Assembly: GCA_002298915.1 (NCBI GenBank)
Contig: DBML01000005.1
Span: forward strand, 1 to 64,000
Length of the DNA stretch: 64,000 nucleotides
Reading direction: 5' to 3'
Origin: Clostridium sp. UBA699
Lineage (GTDB): Bacteria; Bacillota; Clostridia; Clostridiales; Clostridiaceae
Every line of letters begins with the position of its first letter. The stretch's first letter is position 1. Shown here one piece after another: positions 51,023 to 58,653 of the stretch. A program made the position numbers and the translations under genes. The notes under the pieces were generated by a model, which saw only the letters and a program-made list of their open reading frames with translations, had not been told where the DNA came from and made no database searches.

Positions 51023-51627
51023 AGTCAGCTCTGAAGCTATACCTCATAACCGACAGGAGGTTCCTTAAAGGAAGGAGCCTCGCCAAATCGGTGGAAGCCG
51101 CGATACTCGGCGGTGTCACCATTGTCCAGGTGAGGGAGAAGGATGTCTCCTCGAGGCAGTTCCACGACATAGCGTCTTCAGTGAAGCAGGTGACCGACTA
51201 CTACAAGGTGCCCCTTATCATTAACGACAGGCTGGACATCGCACAGGCCGTCGATGCGGCAGGCGTCCACCTTGGACAGAGCGACCTGAACCTGCTAGAT
51301 GCGAGGAGGATCCTGGGGCCGGGCAAGGTAATCGGCATATCAGCAGGCAACACAGCCGAAGCCGCCGAGGCGGAGAGGAACGGGGCCGACTACGTTGGCA
51401 TAGGTGCCGTTTACCCTACAGGCTCCAAGGACGACGCTGACCTGGTGGGACTGGACGGGCTAAGGAATGTCGTCTCCTCAATAACCATACCAGCCGTGGC
51501 CATTGGTGGCATAAACGCTTCCAACGCAAAGGAAATTTTTGGAGCCGGCGTTGACGGTATTTCGGTCATATCGGCGATTCTCGACAGGGAGGACATCAGG
51601 AAAGCAGCTCAGGACCTCAATATATGA
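51013..51627 (+). CDS. thiE: Thiamine-phosphate synthase
   Basis: A 204-residue TIM-barrel enzyme that joins HMP-PP and thiazole phosphate. It has LYLITDRRFLKGRSLAKSVE, VTIVQVREKDVSSRQF (about 36-51), LIINDRLDIAQAVDAAGVHL (about 69-88), YVGIGAVYPTGSKDDAD and VAIGGINASNAKEIF. Overlaps thiM by ten bases. Last gene of the operon, completing salvage of both halves of thiamine. Confidence 0.95.
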   Translation: MDLKSALKLYLITDRRFLKGRSLAKSVEAAILGGVTIVQVREKDVSSRQFHDIASSVKQVTDYYKVPLIINDRLDIAQAVDAAGVHLGQSDLNLLDARRILGPGKVIGISAGNTAEAAEAERNGADYVGIGAVYPTGSKDDADLVGLDGLRNVVSSITIPAVAIGGINASNAKEIFGAGVDGISVISAILDREDIRKAAQDLNI

Positions 51628-51635
51628 CACAGCGT

Positions 51636-51667
51636 GCCGCAGATTATTGTCTGCGGCTTATTTTTTT
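51636..51667 (+). terminator. Terminator of the thiamine operon
   Basis: Stem GCCGCAGA / TCTGCGGC (51636-51643 with 51650-51657), followed by TTATTTTTTT. Confidence 0.85.
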
Positions 51668-51691
51668 GCATGTTTTCCGTTTGTTTATCCA

Positions 51692-51720
51692 TTTACAAAT
51701 TTAGCGCGCTAAAGTATAAT
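51692..51720 (+). promoter_or_regulatory. Promoter with operator-like palindrome for the amino-acid ABC transporter
   Basis: TTTACA (51692-51697), 17-bp spacer, perfect TATAAT (51715-51720). The spacer contains the perfect 14-bp palindrome TTTAGCGCGCTAAA (51700-51713), located where a bound repressor would block RNA polymerase. The start codon is about 53 bases downstream. Confidence 0.7.
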
Positions 51721-51772
51721 GTAATTTGTATTGATGTATTTTAATAATAATTTCAAGGGGGAATAGCAAACT

Positions 51773-52582
51773 ATGAAAAGAAAACTCACATTACTTGCTT
51801 TGACTGTGTTTGTAGCAACCTCGATTTTCGCAGGCTGCTCCAGCAAAACGACAACCGACACATCTCTTGCCGACATCAAGGCAAAGGGCAAATTCGTCGT
51901 AGGTCTCGACGACACCTTCGCACCGATGGGCTTCAGGGACGCAACAACTAACGAGATAGTCGGCTTCGACATCGACCTTGCAAACGAGGCTGCCAAGAGG
52001 ATGGGCGTTAAGGCTGAATTCAAGCCTGTGGACTGGGCCGGAGTCACCATGAGCCTTAACAACAAGGACATCGACGTGATCTGGAACGGGCTTACCATAA
52101 CCGAAGAGAGAAAGCAGCAGATAAACTACACTAAGCCTTACATTAAGAACAGCCAGCTCATAGTTACACTGGCAGGCTCAAGCATAAAGACAAAGGCTGA
52201 CCTCGCAGGTAAAGTTGTCGCAACGCAGCTCGGAAGCAGCAGCGTTGACGCGATAAATGCAGATTCAAAGACTGCCGCAACCTTCAAGGAGCTCAAGAAA
52301 TTCGACACGTTCACTACAGCTCTCGCTGAGCTCAAGGCCGGAAGGGCCGACGCCGTGGTAATAGACGCACTGGTAGGAAACTACTACATGGCTAAGGAGC
52401 CGGGCGTATACTCCATACTCACTGAGAACTTTGGTGAAGAAGAGATGGGAGTGGGCGTAAGGAAAACAGACGAGACATTCCTCGCAGAGCTCAACAAGGT
52501 CCTCGACGAGATGAAGGCTGACGGAACATTTGACAAGATAGCAGAAAAATGGTTCGGAACAACGAACATGATAATAAAATAG
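51773..52582 (+). CDS. Amino-acid ABC transporter substrate-binding lipoprotein
   Basis: A 269-residue family 3 solute-binding protein. The signal peptide ends in the lipobox IFAGCSSK (Cys about residue 23). The domain starts with LADIKAKGKFVVGLDDTFAP and has GFRDATTNEIVGFDIDLANE (about 60-79), WAGVTMSLNNKDIDVIWNGL and VVATQLGSSSVDAINAD, typical of polar amino-acid or cystine binding proteins. It pairs with the permease gene 14 bases downstream. Substrate not readable. GGGGG precedes the ATG. Confidence 0.92.
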   Translation: MKRKLTLLALTVFVATSIFAGCSSKTTTDTSLADIKAKGKFVVGLDDTFAPMGFRDATTNEIVGFDIDLANEAAKRMGVKAEFKPVDWAGVTMSLNNKDIDVIWNGLTITEERKQQINYTKPYIKNSQLIVTLAGSSIKTKADLAGKVVATQLGSSSVDAINADSKTAATFKELKKFDTFTTALAELKAGRADAVVIDALVGNYYMAKEPGVYSILTENFGEEEMGVGVRKTDETFLAELNKVLDEMKADGTFDKIAEKWFGTTNMIIK

Positions 52583-52596
52583 GAAGTGTAATTTAA

Positions 52597-53238
52597 ATGT
52601 CTGAATTTATGGAAGCAACATCGTTTATACTGAAGGGATGCGGCGTGTCTCTCTGGCTTTTTGCCGTAACGGCTGTGCTATCGGTGCCGCTGGGCATCGT
52701 TACCGCCCTCGGCAAGATGTCAAAAAACAAAATACTGCTAAGGGTGCTCAGCTTCTATACCTGGGTGTTCAGGGGCTCTCCCCTTCTTATCCAGGTGTTC
52801 TTCGTATACTTCGGGCTTCCTGTTTTGGGCATAAAGCTTGACGCAATGACGGCCGCCGCGATTGCCTTTGTCCTCAACTACGGCGCATACCTTGCGGAGA
52901 TATTCCGCGGAGGGCTGCTGGCAGTGGAGACCGGACAGATGGAGGCTGCCAAGGCTCTGGGCATGTCCTACTGGCAGTCTATGATTAGGGTTGTCATACC
53001 GCAGGCGATAAGAAACTCGATCCCTTCCGTGAGCAACGAAGCGGTCATACTGATCAAGGACACATCGCTGATTGCGATCATCGGCGTGGCCGACCTGCTG
53101 AGGAACGCTAAGGAGTTCAGCATGACAAATTTTGTTTTCTACCCTTTCCTCATTTCAGGGCTTGTGTACCTTATACTGTCGACCATAATCATCTTTGGCT
53201 TCAACAGGATCGAGAAGAAATACTCGGTATACGTGTAG
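52597..53238 (+). CDS. Amino-acid ABC transporter permease
   Basis: A 213-residue His/Glu/Gln/Arg-type permease with about five membrane segments. It shows YTWVFRGSPLLIQVFFVYFG (about 51-70), LNYGAYLAEIFRGGLLAVET (about 90-109) and the EAA motif GQMEAAKALGMSYWQSMIRV (about 110-129) that contacts the ATPase. No ATPase gene follows: a strong terminator and then the convergent addA gene come next, so a shared ATPase must be encoded elsewhere. Confidence 0.92.
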   Translation: MSEFMEATSFILKGCGVSLWLFAVTAVLSVPLGIVTALGKMSKNKILLRVLSFYTWVFRGSPLLIQVFFVYFGLPVLGIKLDAMTAAAIAFVLNYGAYLAEIFRGGLLAVETGQMEAAKALGMSYWQSMIRVVIPQAIRNSIPSVSNEAVILIKDTSLIAIIGVADLLRNAKEFSMTNFVFYPFLISGLVYLILSTIIIFGFNRIEKKYSVYV

Positions 53239-53250
53239 GTCATCAAATTC

Positions 53251-53284
53251 AACGGGCGAACCACCGCGGTTTGCCCGTTTTTTA
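53251..53284 (+). terminator. Terminator of the amino-acid transporter genes
   Basis: AACGGGC and AACC pair with GGTT and GCCCGTT (53251-53279), followed by a run of T residues. The following 150 bases to 53438 hold no recognisable feature. Confidence 0.85.
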
Positions 53285-53439
53285 TTTGTCGACGGCTCGA
53301 TGCATGCGCATCAGCACTCCTCATGCATTGTTCGAATTAAGTGTTGTTTTTCTCAAAACCTACTTCAGTGTCCCGTCGAACTGCACTTTTTCAAACTCGT
53401 ACACCCTCAGCTTCCGCTCCCTGCAGGAAATCATGTCCA

Positions 53440-53476
53440 TAAAAAAAATCACTATGCCTTTACAACATAGTGATTT
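53440..53476 (-). terminator. Terminator of addA
   Basis: Eleven-bp stem AAATCACTATG / CATAGTGATTT (53446-53456 with 53466-53476), followed on the minus strand by eight T residues. Confidence 0.85.
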
Positions 53477-53492
53477 CATCTGTTTCTTTCTT

Positions 53493-56400
53493 CTAGCCGT
53501 TCAGCGCAACCGCTGTATCCTTGTAGAAGAGGTACAGGTACTTTTCCTTGACCCTTTTCCCGGTAATCTTCTCAAGAGCGCCTGCGTATAGCTCTATCTG
53601 TATCCTGTAGTTCTCCACTACAGCCTCCTGGTCCTCAACGAAATCGGTCTTGTAATCCAGAAGCACTATCTCGCCGTCCTCCTCGAAATAGCAGTCTATG
53701 ACACCCTGCAGCACCAGTGTCTCAGATCCGTAAACCTTCTTGTCTAGCTCAGGGTATACGTCGGCTGCCGCAAGCTCAATGAAGAAAGGGACCTCCCTCA
53801 TTGCTGCCTGCGCAGCCGCCATACGCCTGCCAACGTCCGACTGGAAAAACTTGAGTATCTTATATGCGTTGATCTGTGATGCATCCTCACTGGTGACGAA
53901 CTCCATCTCCACAAGCCTCCTTATCTGCTCCCTCACATCTTCAAGGGAGGATACCTTGACCAGGTCCAAATGCTGCATGGCAAGGTGCAGCAGCGTCCCC
54001 TTCATGGCCGCCGTCATCCTCTTCTCCCCCTCAAGGAAGCCCGGTCTCTTGAGCACCGTCTGCCTTGGTCCTTGAGATTTCTTCAGCTCCGAAACTGATA
54101 TCTTGGCAGGTATCCTTGACGACTCCTCCAGCCTGTACTTCCATTGGAGCCTCTCCTGCACCGCAAGACCGATGCCTTCGCTGCAGGAGGCGCCTGCAGC
54201 TCCCGCGATCAGGCCTGAGAAGTCAACGAAAGGTTTCTCGCTTTCCTCACCCGTTGCCAGTGAAGCCTTGTCAACAACCTTGACCACCCACCGTGAGCTG
54301 TCCTCAATGACCTCGATCATTCCCGAGGACTCTCCCCCCATGACCCTTATGGGATCGCCGCCGGGGCACCTTGCAACAGCCGAACCTATCCAGTCCAGGT
54401 AGCACTTCGCTGCTGCCACCGTATGCTCCGGAAGCTTGTCTCTTTTATATGCAGCGGCCTCGCACCAGCGGGCGCAGGCTTTCCCTATTTCCCTCACCGT
54501 TCCCGTGATTATGAGCTTCTCCTTCGCCCTGGTGAAAGCTACGTAGAGTATCCTCATCTCCTCGCTCAGAGTTTCCACCCTCAGCTTCCTTCTTATAACC
54601 TGCTTCGGGAGCGTTGGGTACGAAATCCTCCTTTCGTAGTCGACGAAGTCCGGCCCGAAGCCGAGCTCCTGGTGGAAGAGTATGTTCCTGTTTACGTCCA
54701 TCATGTTGAACTGCCTTCCGGCCCCGCAGAGGAAGACCACCGGGAACTCCAGACCCTTGCTCTTGTGGATGCTCATGATCCTCACCACGTTCTGGTTCTC
54801 GCCCAGGATCTTGGCGCTTCCCATGTCGCCGCTGCTGCTCTTAAGCTTTTCGATGAAATTGATGAAGTTGAAGAGCCCTTTGTAGCTGGTGCTTTCGAAC
54901 TCCCTCGCCCTTTGGAAAAGCAGCCTCAGGTTTGCCTGCCTTTGCTCCCCCTGCGGCATGGTAGCAGCGAAGCTGTAGTAGGCTGTGTCCGAATAGAGGA
55001 ACCATATGAACTCGTCTATCTTCATGTAGGATCCCTTGTCGCGCCATTCCTCAAGCTTGGCCAGGAAACCAGCAACCTTCCTGCCGAGAGGGCTGTCGCC
55101 CGCCTCGAAGGCTTCAAGTATCTCATGGAAGGAAAGCTCGCTGCCGGCGGTCCTGAGGTCTATCAGCTCCTCCGGCGTGAATGAAAATATCGGCGAGCGG
55201 AGCACTGCCAGCATAGGAATGTCCTGCAGCGGGTTGTCGATGATCTGCAGAAGTGACATGACCGTCTTTATCTCAACCGTCTCGAAATAGCCCGTGGCGG
55301 TGTCAGCGAACGCAGGTATGCCGTGGCTTGAAAGCTCGTCCAGATAGAGCTTGGCTGAACCCTCGGTCGCCCTCATGAGGATGACTATGTCTCTGTAGGT
55401 AATCACCCTTTCGTCCCCGCTGGCCTTGTCGTGAACCAGGAAGCCTTCCTCCAGCAGCTCTCTTATCCTTTTCGATACGAACCTTGCCTCGGTCTGGATG
55501 CTGTCCAGATCCTCGAGCTCCTCAGGGCACTCACCGCTTTTGTCGATAATGTTTACCTCTATAGCGTTCTGCTTCTCGCAGTACTGCGCCCCGCAGAGCA
55601 GCGCTTCGCTGTCGTCATACTCAAGCTCCCCCATCTCGCTGGACATTATCTGCTTGAATATGAAATTTACACCGTCGATTACTTCGCTCCTGCTCCTGAA
55701 GTTCTTGTAGAGCTTTATCTTCTTACCCGGCGACCCTATCTCGCAGCCGTACATCTTGTATTTTTGCAGGAAGAGCTCGGGCTTTGCGTGGCGGAACCTG
55801 TATATGCTCTGCTTGACGTCCCCTACCATGAACACGTTCCCCCTGTCCCCCCTGCAGATGCTGTTCATGATCTCTTCCTGGACCTGGTTGCTGTCCTGGT
55901 ACTCGTCTATAAGTATCTCCTCGAACCGATCCCTGTAATCAAGCGCGGTATTCGAGGGTTCCTTGCCGTCTGTCAGGATGGCAAGAGCGAAATGCTCGAT
56001 GTCGTTGAAGTCAATTAGACCCCTTTCCCTCTTCTTCTGCCCGAACCTGGTGCTGAACTCAATCGTGATTTCGGAAAGGGTTTTCATGCAGGGATACATC
56101 TTAGCCATGGCGGTTTCAGGCGCCGCTGCGTTTACGAAGAGCTCGTTCCTTATGGTTTCTATCTTCTTCTTCAGCTGGTCCCTTGCGTCCTTCGCCAGCT
56201 CCTTCTTCTCCGCTGCTTCCGCGCTGAGCTTCCTTAGTGTCGGCAGCTTCGCGAACCTTAGGCCTTCCATGGCTTCACCCATCTCGTTCCAGGTTTTTAT
56301 TGAATGGAGATGCCTCGTGTTCTCCGCGTCGCCGGTGAACACAGGAAGATAGGCCGCCAGCTCATGGTCGCTTTTTATAATCTCCACAGCCCTTTCGATC

Positions 56401-57089
56401 CTTCCGATGCAGCCTTCGAGCTCCCTCCTCACGTCTGCGATCAGAATCCTGGCCCAGTCCGAATCCCCGAAGTCGAAACCTTCCTTCACGTCGAACCTGC
56501 CGGCCTGCTTCTCGAGCCACGCGGACGGCCAGGGTGTGCTGACCGCAAACCTGTAAAGGTTCTGCACAAGGTCCTGGATGACCTTGTCGTCGCTGTCGCC
56601 CAGCGCCTTTACAAGGTTTATGAAGGATTGGTCGTCTCTGTCGAACCTTTCCTCGAAAAGCTCGTCCATCACCTCCTGCTTCAGCAGCACAGCCTCTGTC
56701 TCGTCGCAGACCCTGAAGTTCGGCTCTATGTCCAGGAGGTGGAAATTGCCTTTTATGACGCCCAGGCAGAAGGAGTGTATGGTCATTATGTTAGCCCTGC
56801 CGAGAAGCGTGAGCTGGCTCTGCAGCCTTGCCGAGGACGGGTTCTTGTCGAGCTCCCTGGTTATGGCGTCCCCTATCCTTTCCCTCATCTCCGCCGCCGC
56901 TGCGTTTGTGAAGGTTACGACCAGCAGCCTGTCTATGTCAACAGGATGCTCCTCATCCATAACCTTCTCTATTATCCTCTGAACAAGCACCGCTGTTTTC
57001 CCTGCGCCCGCCCCTGCCGCCACAAGGAGGTTGCAGCCCCTGTCCTTTATCGCGTCAAGCTGTTCGTCTGTCCATTTCGTACCGCTCAT
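53493..57089 (-). CDS. addA: ATP-dependent helicase/nuclease subunit A
   Basis: AddA is the UvrD-like helicase and nuclease subunit of the AddAB enzyme that processes double-strand breaks and loads recombination. The 1198-residue protein begins with SGTKWTDEQLDAIKDRGCNL and Walker A VAAGAGAGKTAVLV (about 24-37). Helicase motifs follow: VVTFTNAAAAEMRERIG, ILIDEYQDSNQVQEE, GDVKQSIYRFRHA and MSIHKSKGLEFPVVFLCG. The RecB-type nuclease motif VLLDYKTDF is near residues 1142-1150. Length is standard. Three other genes separate it from addB, unlike the usual adjacent order. It has a 100-base GC-rich leader. Confidence 0.96.
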   Translation of the reverse strand: MSGTKWTDEQLDAIKDRGCNLLVAAGAGAGKTAVLVQRIIEKVMDEEHPVDIDRLLVVTFTNAAAAEMRERIGDAITRELDKNPSSARLQSQLTLLGRANIMTIHSFCLGVIKGNFHLLDIEPNFRVCDETEAVLLKQEVMDELFEERFDRDDQSFINLVKALGDSDDKVIQDLVQNLYRFAVSTPWPSAWLEKQAGRFDVKEGFDFGDSDWARILIADVRRELEGCIGRIERAVEIIKSDHELAAYLPVFTGDAENTRHLHSIKTWNEMGEAMEGLRFAKLPTLRKLSAEAAEKKELAKDARDQLKKKIETIRNELFVNAAAPETAMAKMYPCMKTLSEITIEFSTRFGQKKRERGLIDFNDIEHFALAILTDGKEPSNTALDYRDRFEEILIDEYQDSNQVQEEIMNSICRGDRGNVFMVGDVKQSIYRFRHAKPELFLQKYKMYGCEIGSPGKKIKLYKNFRSRSEVIDGVNFIFKQIMSSEMGELEYDDSEALLCGAQYCEKQNAIEVNIIDKSGECPEELEDLDSIQTEARFVSKRIRELLEEGFLVHDKASGDERVITYRDIVILMRATEGSAKLYLDELSSHGIPAFADTATGYFETVEIKTVMSLLQIIDNPLQDIPMLAVLRSPIFSFTPEELIDLRTAGSELSFHEILEAFEAGDSPLGRKVAGFLAKLEEWRDKGSYMKIDEFIWFLYSDTAYYSFAATMPQGEQRQANLRLLFQRAREFESTSYKGLFNFINFIEKLKSSSGDMGSAKILGENQNVVRIMSIHKSKGLEFPVVFLCGAGRQFNMMDVNRNILFHQELGFGPDFVDYERRISYPTLPKQVIRRKLRVETLSEEMRILYVAFTRAKEKLIITGTVREIGKACARWCEAAAYKRDKLPEHTVAAAKCYLDWIGSAVARCPGGDPIRVMGGESSGMIEVIEDSSRWVVKVVDKASLATGEESEKPFVDFSGLIAGAAGASCSEGIGLAVQERLQWKYRLEESSRIPAKISVSELKKSQGPRQTVLKRPGFLEGEKRMTAAMKGTLLHLAMQHLDLVKVSSLEDVREQIRRLVEMEFVTSEDASQINAYKILKFFQSDVGRRMAAAQAAMREVPFFIELAAADVYPELDKKVYGSETLVLQGVIDCYFEEDGEIVLLDYKTDFVEDQEAVVENYRIQIELYAGALEKITGKRVKEKYLYLFYKDTAVALNG

Positions 57090-57111
57090 GTCTCACCTGT
57101 TCCCTTCTGAA

Positions 57112-57215
57112 AAATGTATTAAAATACCAGCGGCATTCACGCCGGCTACCTTGAAAGCCCATGCTCGGGATCGTCAGCGAAACCCCCTCGCCCGACTGAA
57201 TCCCCATGTATATAT
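57112..57215 (-). other. GC-rich, possibly structured leader of addA
   Basis: A TATAAT (minus strand, 57217-57212) is followed by about 100 bases, much GC-richer than other intergenic DNA here, before the addA ribosome binding site. Pairings include TCGGG / CCCGA around an inner CGA / TCG, CGGC / GCCG, and finally GTATT / AATAC followed by ATTTTT, which looks terminator-like. This could be an attenuator or unknown regulatory RNA. Confidence 0.3.
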
Positions 57216-57263
57216 TATACCCGAAAGCCAGAAAATTTTTACGATATTTTTACAAAAAAACTA

Positions 57264-57292
57264 TTGCATTATTATAATGCGCATCGTATAAT
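57264..57292 (+). promoter_or_regulatory. Promoter for the GNAT gene
   Basis: TTGCAT (57264-57269), 17-bp spacer, perfect TATAAT (57287-57292), about 40 bases before the ATG. Confidence 0.7.
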
Positions 57293-57332
57293 TATACGCA
57301 AGATGAAATATTTTTGAGGGGAGAGTAGATAA

Positions 57333-57848
57333 ATGGAAAATAATCTTACCGTAAGAAAAGCAGTGCCGGAGGACGCACAGTTCATATATAGGATAACAAA
57401 AGAGGTATTCAAAACATACCAGGAGCAGGCCGGTATCGCAGGAAAGATCGCTGCTCTTAACGAAACAACTGATGACATACTCAAGGATATCGAAACAAAG
57501 CACGTTTTCGTAGCAGTGCTGGACGGTCAGGTGATAGGAAGCGTCAGAATCGAGATACTCGGTGACGGAACTGCCTACCTCAGCCGTTTCGGAGTTGATC
57601 CTGGGATACAGAGCAAGGGCATCGGCCGCGCTTTGATCGCAGAAGTCGACAAGCTCATGCTTAAAGAGAACGTGAGCAAGCTTTGCCTTCACACCGCCTC
57701 AAGAATGCTTTCGCTGGTCCGCTTCTACTACGGACAGGGTTTCTATATAGAATCCACAACGAGCGACAAAGGATATATACGTGCGCTTCTGTGCAAGGAA
57801 TACGAGGCTGTTCAGACCGAGGACATGTTTCGAGCAAACGTAGTTTAA
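57333..57848 (+). CDS. GNAT family N-acetyltransferase
   Basis: A 171-residue acetyltransferase. The GNAT core is visible as HVFVAVLDGQVIGSVRIEIL (motif D/A, about 67-86), LSRFGVDPGIQSKGIGRALI with the acetyl-CoA loop QSKGIGRA (about 101-108), and LHTASRMLSLVRFYYGQGF (about 123-141). Substrate unknown. GGGGAGAG precedes the ATG. It is transcribed opposite to its neighbours and flanked by its own promoter and terminator, so it looks like an independent insertion between addA and plsC. Confidence 0.88.
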   Translation: MENNLTVRKAVPEDAQFIYRITKEVFKTYQEQAGIAGKIAALNETTDDILKDIETKHVFVAVLDGQVIGSVRIEILGDGTAYLSRFGVDPGIQSKGIGRALIAEVDKLMLKENVSKLCLHTASRMLSLVRFYYGQGFYIESTTSDKGYIRALLCKEYEAVQTEDMFRANVV

Positions 57849-57860
57849 ATATAAAAGCTT

Positions 57861-57910
57861 GGGCTGCTGCAAAAACTGATTATTGTTTTTGCAGCAGCCC
57901 TTTCATTTTC
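57861..57910. terminator. Strong bidirectional terminator between GNAT gene and plsC
   Basis: Perfect 16-bp stem (57861-57876 with 57885-57900) with an 8-nt loop, followed by TTTCATTTTC on the plus strand and AAGCTTTTAT-type sequence on the minus strand. It separates two convergent genes. Confidence 0.85.
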
Positions 57911-57928
57911 AATCTTCTATCCGTTCTT

Positions 57929-58639
57929 TTATTCAAGCCCGCCCTTAATTATTCCGTAGACCAGGTCGGACAGGTTCTTCCTCTCCTGCTCTGGCAGCTC
58001 GCTTACGATGACAGGCTTGTGCACAGTGAGCTTGAGCACGTGCCCCCTAACCCGGTTACCTGTCTCCAGGACCCTGTAGGTTCCGTCCAGGGTTATGGGC
58101 ACTATCGGTGCTCCTGCCTTTACAGCCAACTTCATGCTGCCCTTGTGGAAGGGCGCCATCTCTGATTTCAGGCTCCTCGTGCCTTCAGGGAAGATGACCA
58201 GCGAGTAGCCCTGCCTTATCCTCTCAACTCCCTCGTTTATGGACTTCATGCCTTCTTTCAGGCTGCTCCTGTCCATGAAAACAGAGTGGATGGCTTTTAT
58301 CCAGAAGCCGATGAAAGGGTATCCCTCTATCTCCTTTTTCGCTATGAAACCGAACCTCTTGTCGATGTACGAAAACATGAGGAACACGTCGAAGATGGCC
58401 TGGTGGTTGCTCACGAAAACGCAGGGGCCCTCAGGGATGTTTTCCAATCCCTTCACCGCCGCCTTCGTATCGGATATTTTCATGAAGTGCCTGCACATCT
58501 TCCTTGCCGTTGTGTACACAAACTCGTCTGCAGCCTCCCGGGATTTCCTCCTGAGGAGGCTGGTCCTCACTGCGCCGTAGGTCGTTATGGCCAGCATGAA
58601 GACGCCGAAGTATGCGTAGTATAGTAATTTGATGATCAT
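57929..58639 (-). CDS. plsC: 1-acyl-sn-glycerol-3-phosphate acyltransferase
   Basis: A 236-residue membrane-bound acyltransferase that makes phosphatidic acid. One N-terminal membrane segment (about 5-22) is followed by the HX4D motif VSNHQAIFDVFLMF (about 75-88), FGFIAKKEIEGYPFIGFW, IKAIHSVFMDRSSLKEGM and the substrate-binding VIFPEGTRS (about 147-155). Family length is normal. It follows the chemoreceptor gene by 14 bases, probably co-transcribed by position rather than function. Confidence 0.92.
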   Translation of the reverse strand: MIIKLLYYAYFGVFMLAITTYGAVRTSLLRRKSREAADEFVYTTARKMCRHFMKISDTKAAVKGLENIPEGPCVFVSNHQAIFDVFLMFSYIDKRFGFIAKKEIEGYPFIGFWIKAIHSVFMDRSSLKEGMKSINEGVERIRQGYSLVIFPEGTRSLKSEMAPFHKGSMKLAVKAGAPIVPITLDGTYRVLETGNRVRGHVLKLTVHKPVIVSELPEQERKNLSDLVYGIIKGGLE

Positions 58640-58653
58640 ATGCTTTCACCTGT

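Noticed and set aside
57112..57215. Cyclic-di-GMP riboswitch before addA
   Set aside because: A GGTAGCCGG-like piece is present, but the conserved GGCAAACC and ACGCAAAGCC parts are missing.
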